Shown here: positions 6,272 through 6,691 of the stretch, piece after piece | Layout of the letters: the number at the start of each line of letters is the position of its first letter | Position numbering within the stretch: position 1 is the stretch's first letter | Assembly: GCA_015494505.1 (NCBI GenBank) | Contig: WGBB01000143.1 | Span: 1 to 6,691 of the forward strand | Reading direction: 5' to 3' | DNA from: Nitratiruptor sp. | Lineage (GTDB): Bacteria > Campylobacterota > Campylobacteria > Campylobacterales > Nitratiruptoraceae | DNA length: 6,691 nt | Notes under the pieces: model-generated | What the model saw: only the letters and a program-made list of their open reading frames with translations | Told to the model about the DNA's origin: nothing | The model's database searches: none | Program-made: the position numbers and the translations under genes

Positions 6272-6691
6272 TTAGATAGTTATATGCGCGTGACGCGAAC
6301 TGTGACACTGGATATTGACAGATACCGGGAGTGAAGCGATATGGCACATGCGACCCGGTTGATATGTTTCAATATGAACGGCGAGGACGGTCTGTGTACC
6401 GCCCATTCCCATGGCACCGATACCCAGTTTATTGATCTCTTCTTGGATCTCTTTTTCAAAAGCATCGAGTTCCGGATCGGGATTTGGCGTGCCGATATCG
6501 CGAAAGAGAGCATGTTTGCTCATTACAGCCGCCATGTCGAAACTTCCTCCTATTCCCACTCCTACGACGATAGGAGGGCAGACGTTTGGACCGGCATCGC
6601 TAACGACCTGTTTGACGAACTCTTTTATTCCTTCTTTGCCCTGAGCGGGAGCAAGAACGCGTGCACGGCTACCGTTTTCACTCCCTCCACC
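6272..6691 (-). CDS. fumA: Class I fumarate hydratase, alpha subunit, C-terminal 139 residues (5' end outside window)
   Basis: The frame is open from the right edge to TAA at 6274-6272 and encodes the C-terminal part of the class I fumarase alpha subunit, which holds the catalytic [4Fe-4S] cluster. The fragment opens with GGGSENGSRARVL, the conserved glycine-rich motif, then PAQG. GPNVCPPIVVGVGIGGSFD follows; its Cys (codon 6580-6578, fragment residue 38) occupies the place of the third cluster ligand in relatives. Further on are SKHALFRDIG, EEINKLGIGAMGMGG and TYQPGRMCHIASLPVSVNIQCHSSRHAH, all characteristic of the family. A GTG within the GVGIGG motif (6559) could be mistaken for a start, but conserved sequence continues upstream of it, so the gene is simply cut by the window. 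Translation of the beta subunit begins 10 nt downstream. Tartrate dehydratase TtdA is the alternative, less likely by context. Confidence 0.93.
   Translation of the reverse strand, partial: GGGSENGSRARVLAPAQGKEGIKEFVKQVVSDAGPNVCPPIVVGVGIGGSFDMAAVMSKHALFRDIGTPNPDPELDAFEKEIQEEINKLGIGAMGMGGTQTVLAVHIETYQPGRMCHIASLPVSVNIQCHSSRHAHITI

Larger units (their letters stand above)
295..6691 (-). other. Operon fumAB-sucCD-hma-oorDABC (5' end outside window)
   Basis: Nine co-directional genes are arranged with junctions, in transcript order, of 10, 13, overlap 1, overlap 4, 1, 9, 11 and 85 nt. Shine-Dalgarno sequences are visible before the genes checked, and no terminator-like hairpin appears before oorC ends. 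The promoter must lie right of the window. The enzymes form a metabolic chain from malate to 2-oxoglutarate in the reductive direction, apart from fumarate reductase, which is not present here. Confidence 0.8.

Noticed and set aside
6280..6559. Complete short genes starting inside the right-hand fragment (GTG at 6559 and a second frame at 6513)
   Set aside because: Conserved fumarase alpha-subunit sequence continues in frame upstream of 6559 to the window edge, so the first is only the tail of a truncated gene. The second is an out-of-frame shadow.

Overview
The window reads almost entirely on the minus strand. It is best explained as part of a central carbon operon of a Campylobacterota (former epsilonproteobacterial) chemolithoautotroph. 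The encoded proteins closely resemble, from memory, those of Sulfurovum/Sulfurimonas/Nitratifractor-type bacteria. In particular, the OorB N-terminus with its CWGC motif, the four-subunit OorDABC and the sucCD-oorDABC order are familiar from this phylum, including Campylobacter. Genus cannot be settled from the sequence alone.

Layout in transcription order (right to left): the C-terminal part of the class I fumarate hydratase alpha subunit (6691-6272, running off the right edge); fumarate hydratase beta subunit (6261-5707); succinyl-CoA synthetase beta, sucC (5693-4521), and alpha, sucD (4521-3649); a small HMA-type metal-binding protein (3652-3359); then 2-oxoglutarate:ferredoxin oxidoreductase delta, alpha, beta and gamma, oorD (3357-3019), oorA (3009-1861), oorB (1849-995) and oorC (909-295). 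Junctions are overlaps or gaps of 1-13 nt up to oorB, each with a good Shine-Dalgarno, so this looks like one transcript. The only real gap is 85 nt between oorB and oorC, and it is rich in small inverted repeats. A GC-rich hairpin (274-286) follows oorC.

Beyond that hairpin, a separate minus-strand gene begins with TTG at 204 and runs off the left edge. It encodes a signal peptide followed by the start of a cysteine-rich Sel1/Hcp-like repeat protein.

The enzymes cover consecutive steps: malate/fumarate, succinate/succinyl-CoA, and succinyl-CoA + CO2 to 2-oxoglutarate. With reduced ferredoxin these steps can run reductively, as in the reductive TCA cycle of autotrophic Campylobacterota, or oxidatively. 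The window does not contain the diagnostic ATP-citrate lyase, so the direction is inferred from lineage. I see no mobile element, CRISPR array, tRNA or rRNA. No wholly new system is evident. The least explained items are the HMA protein embedded in the operon, the structured oorB-oorC gap and the partial secreted protein at the left edge.
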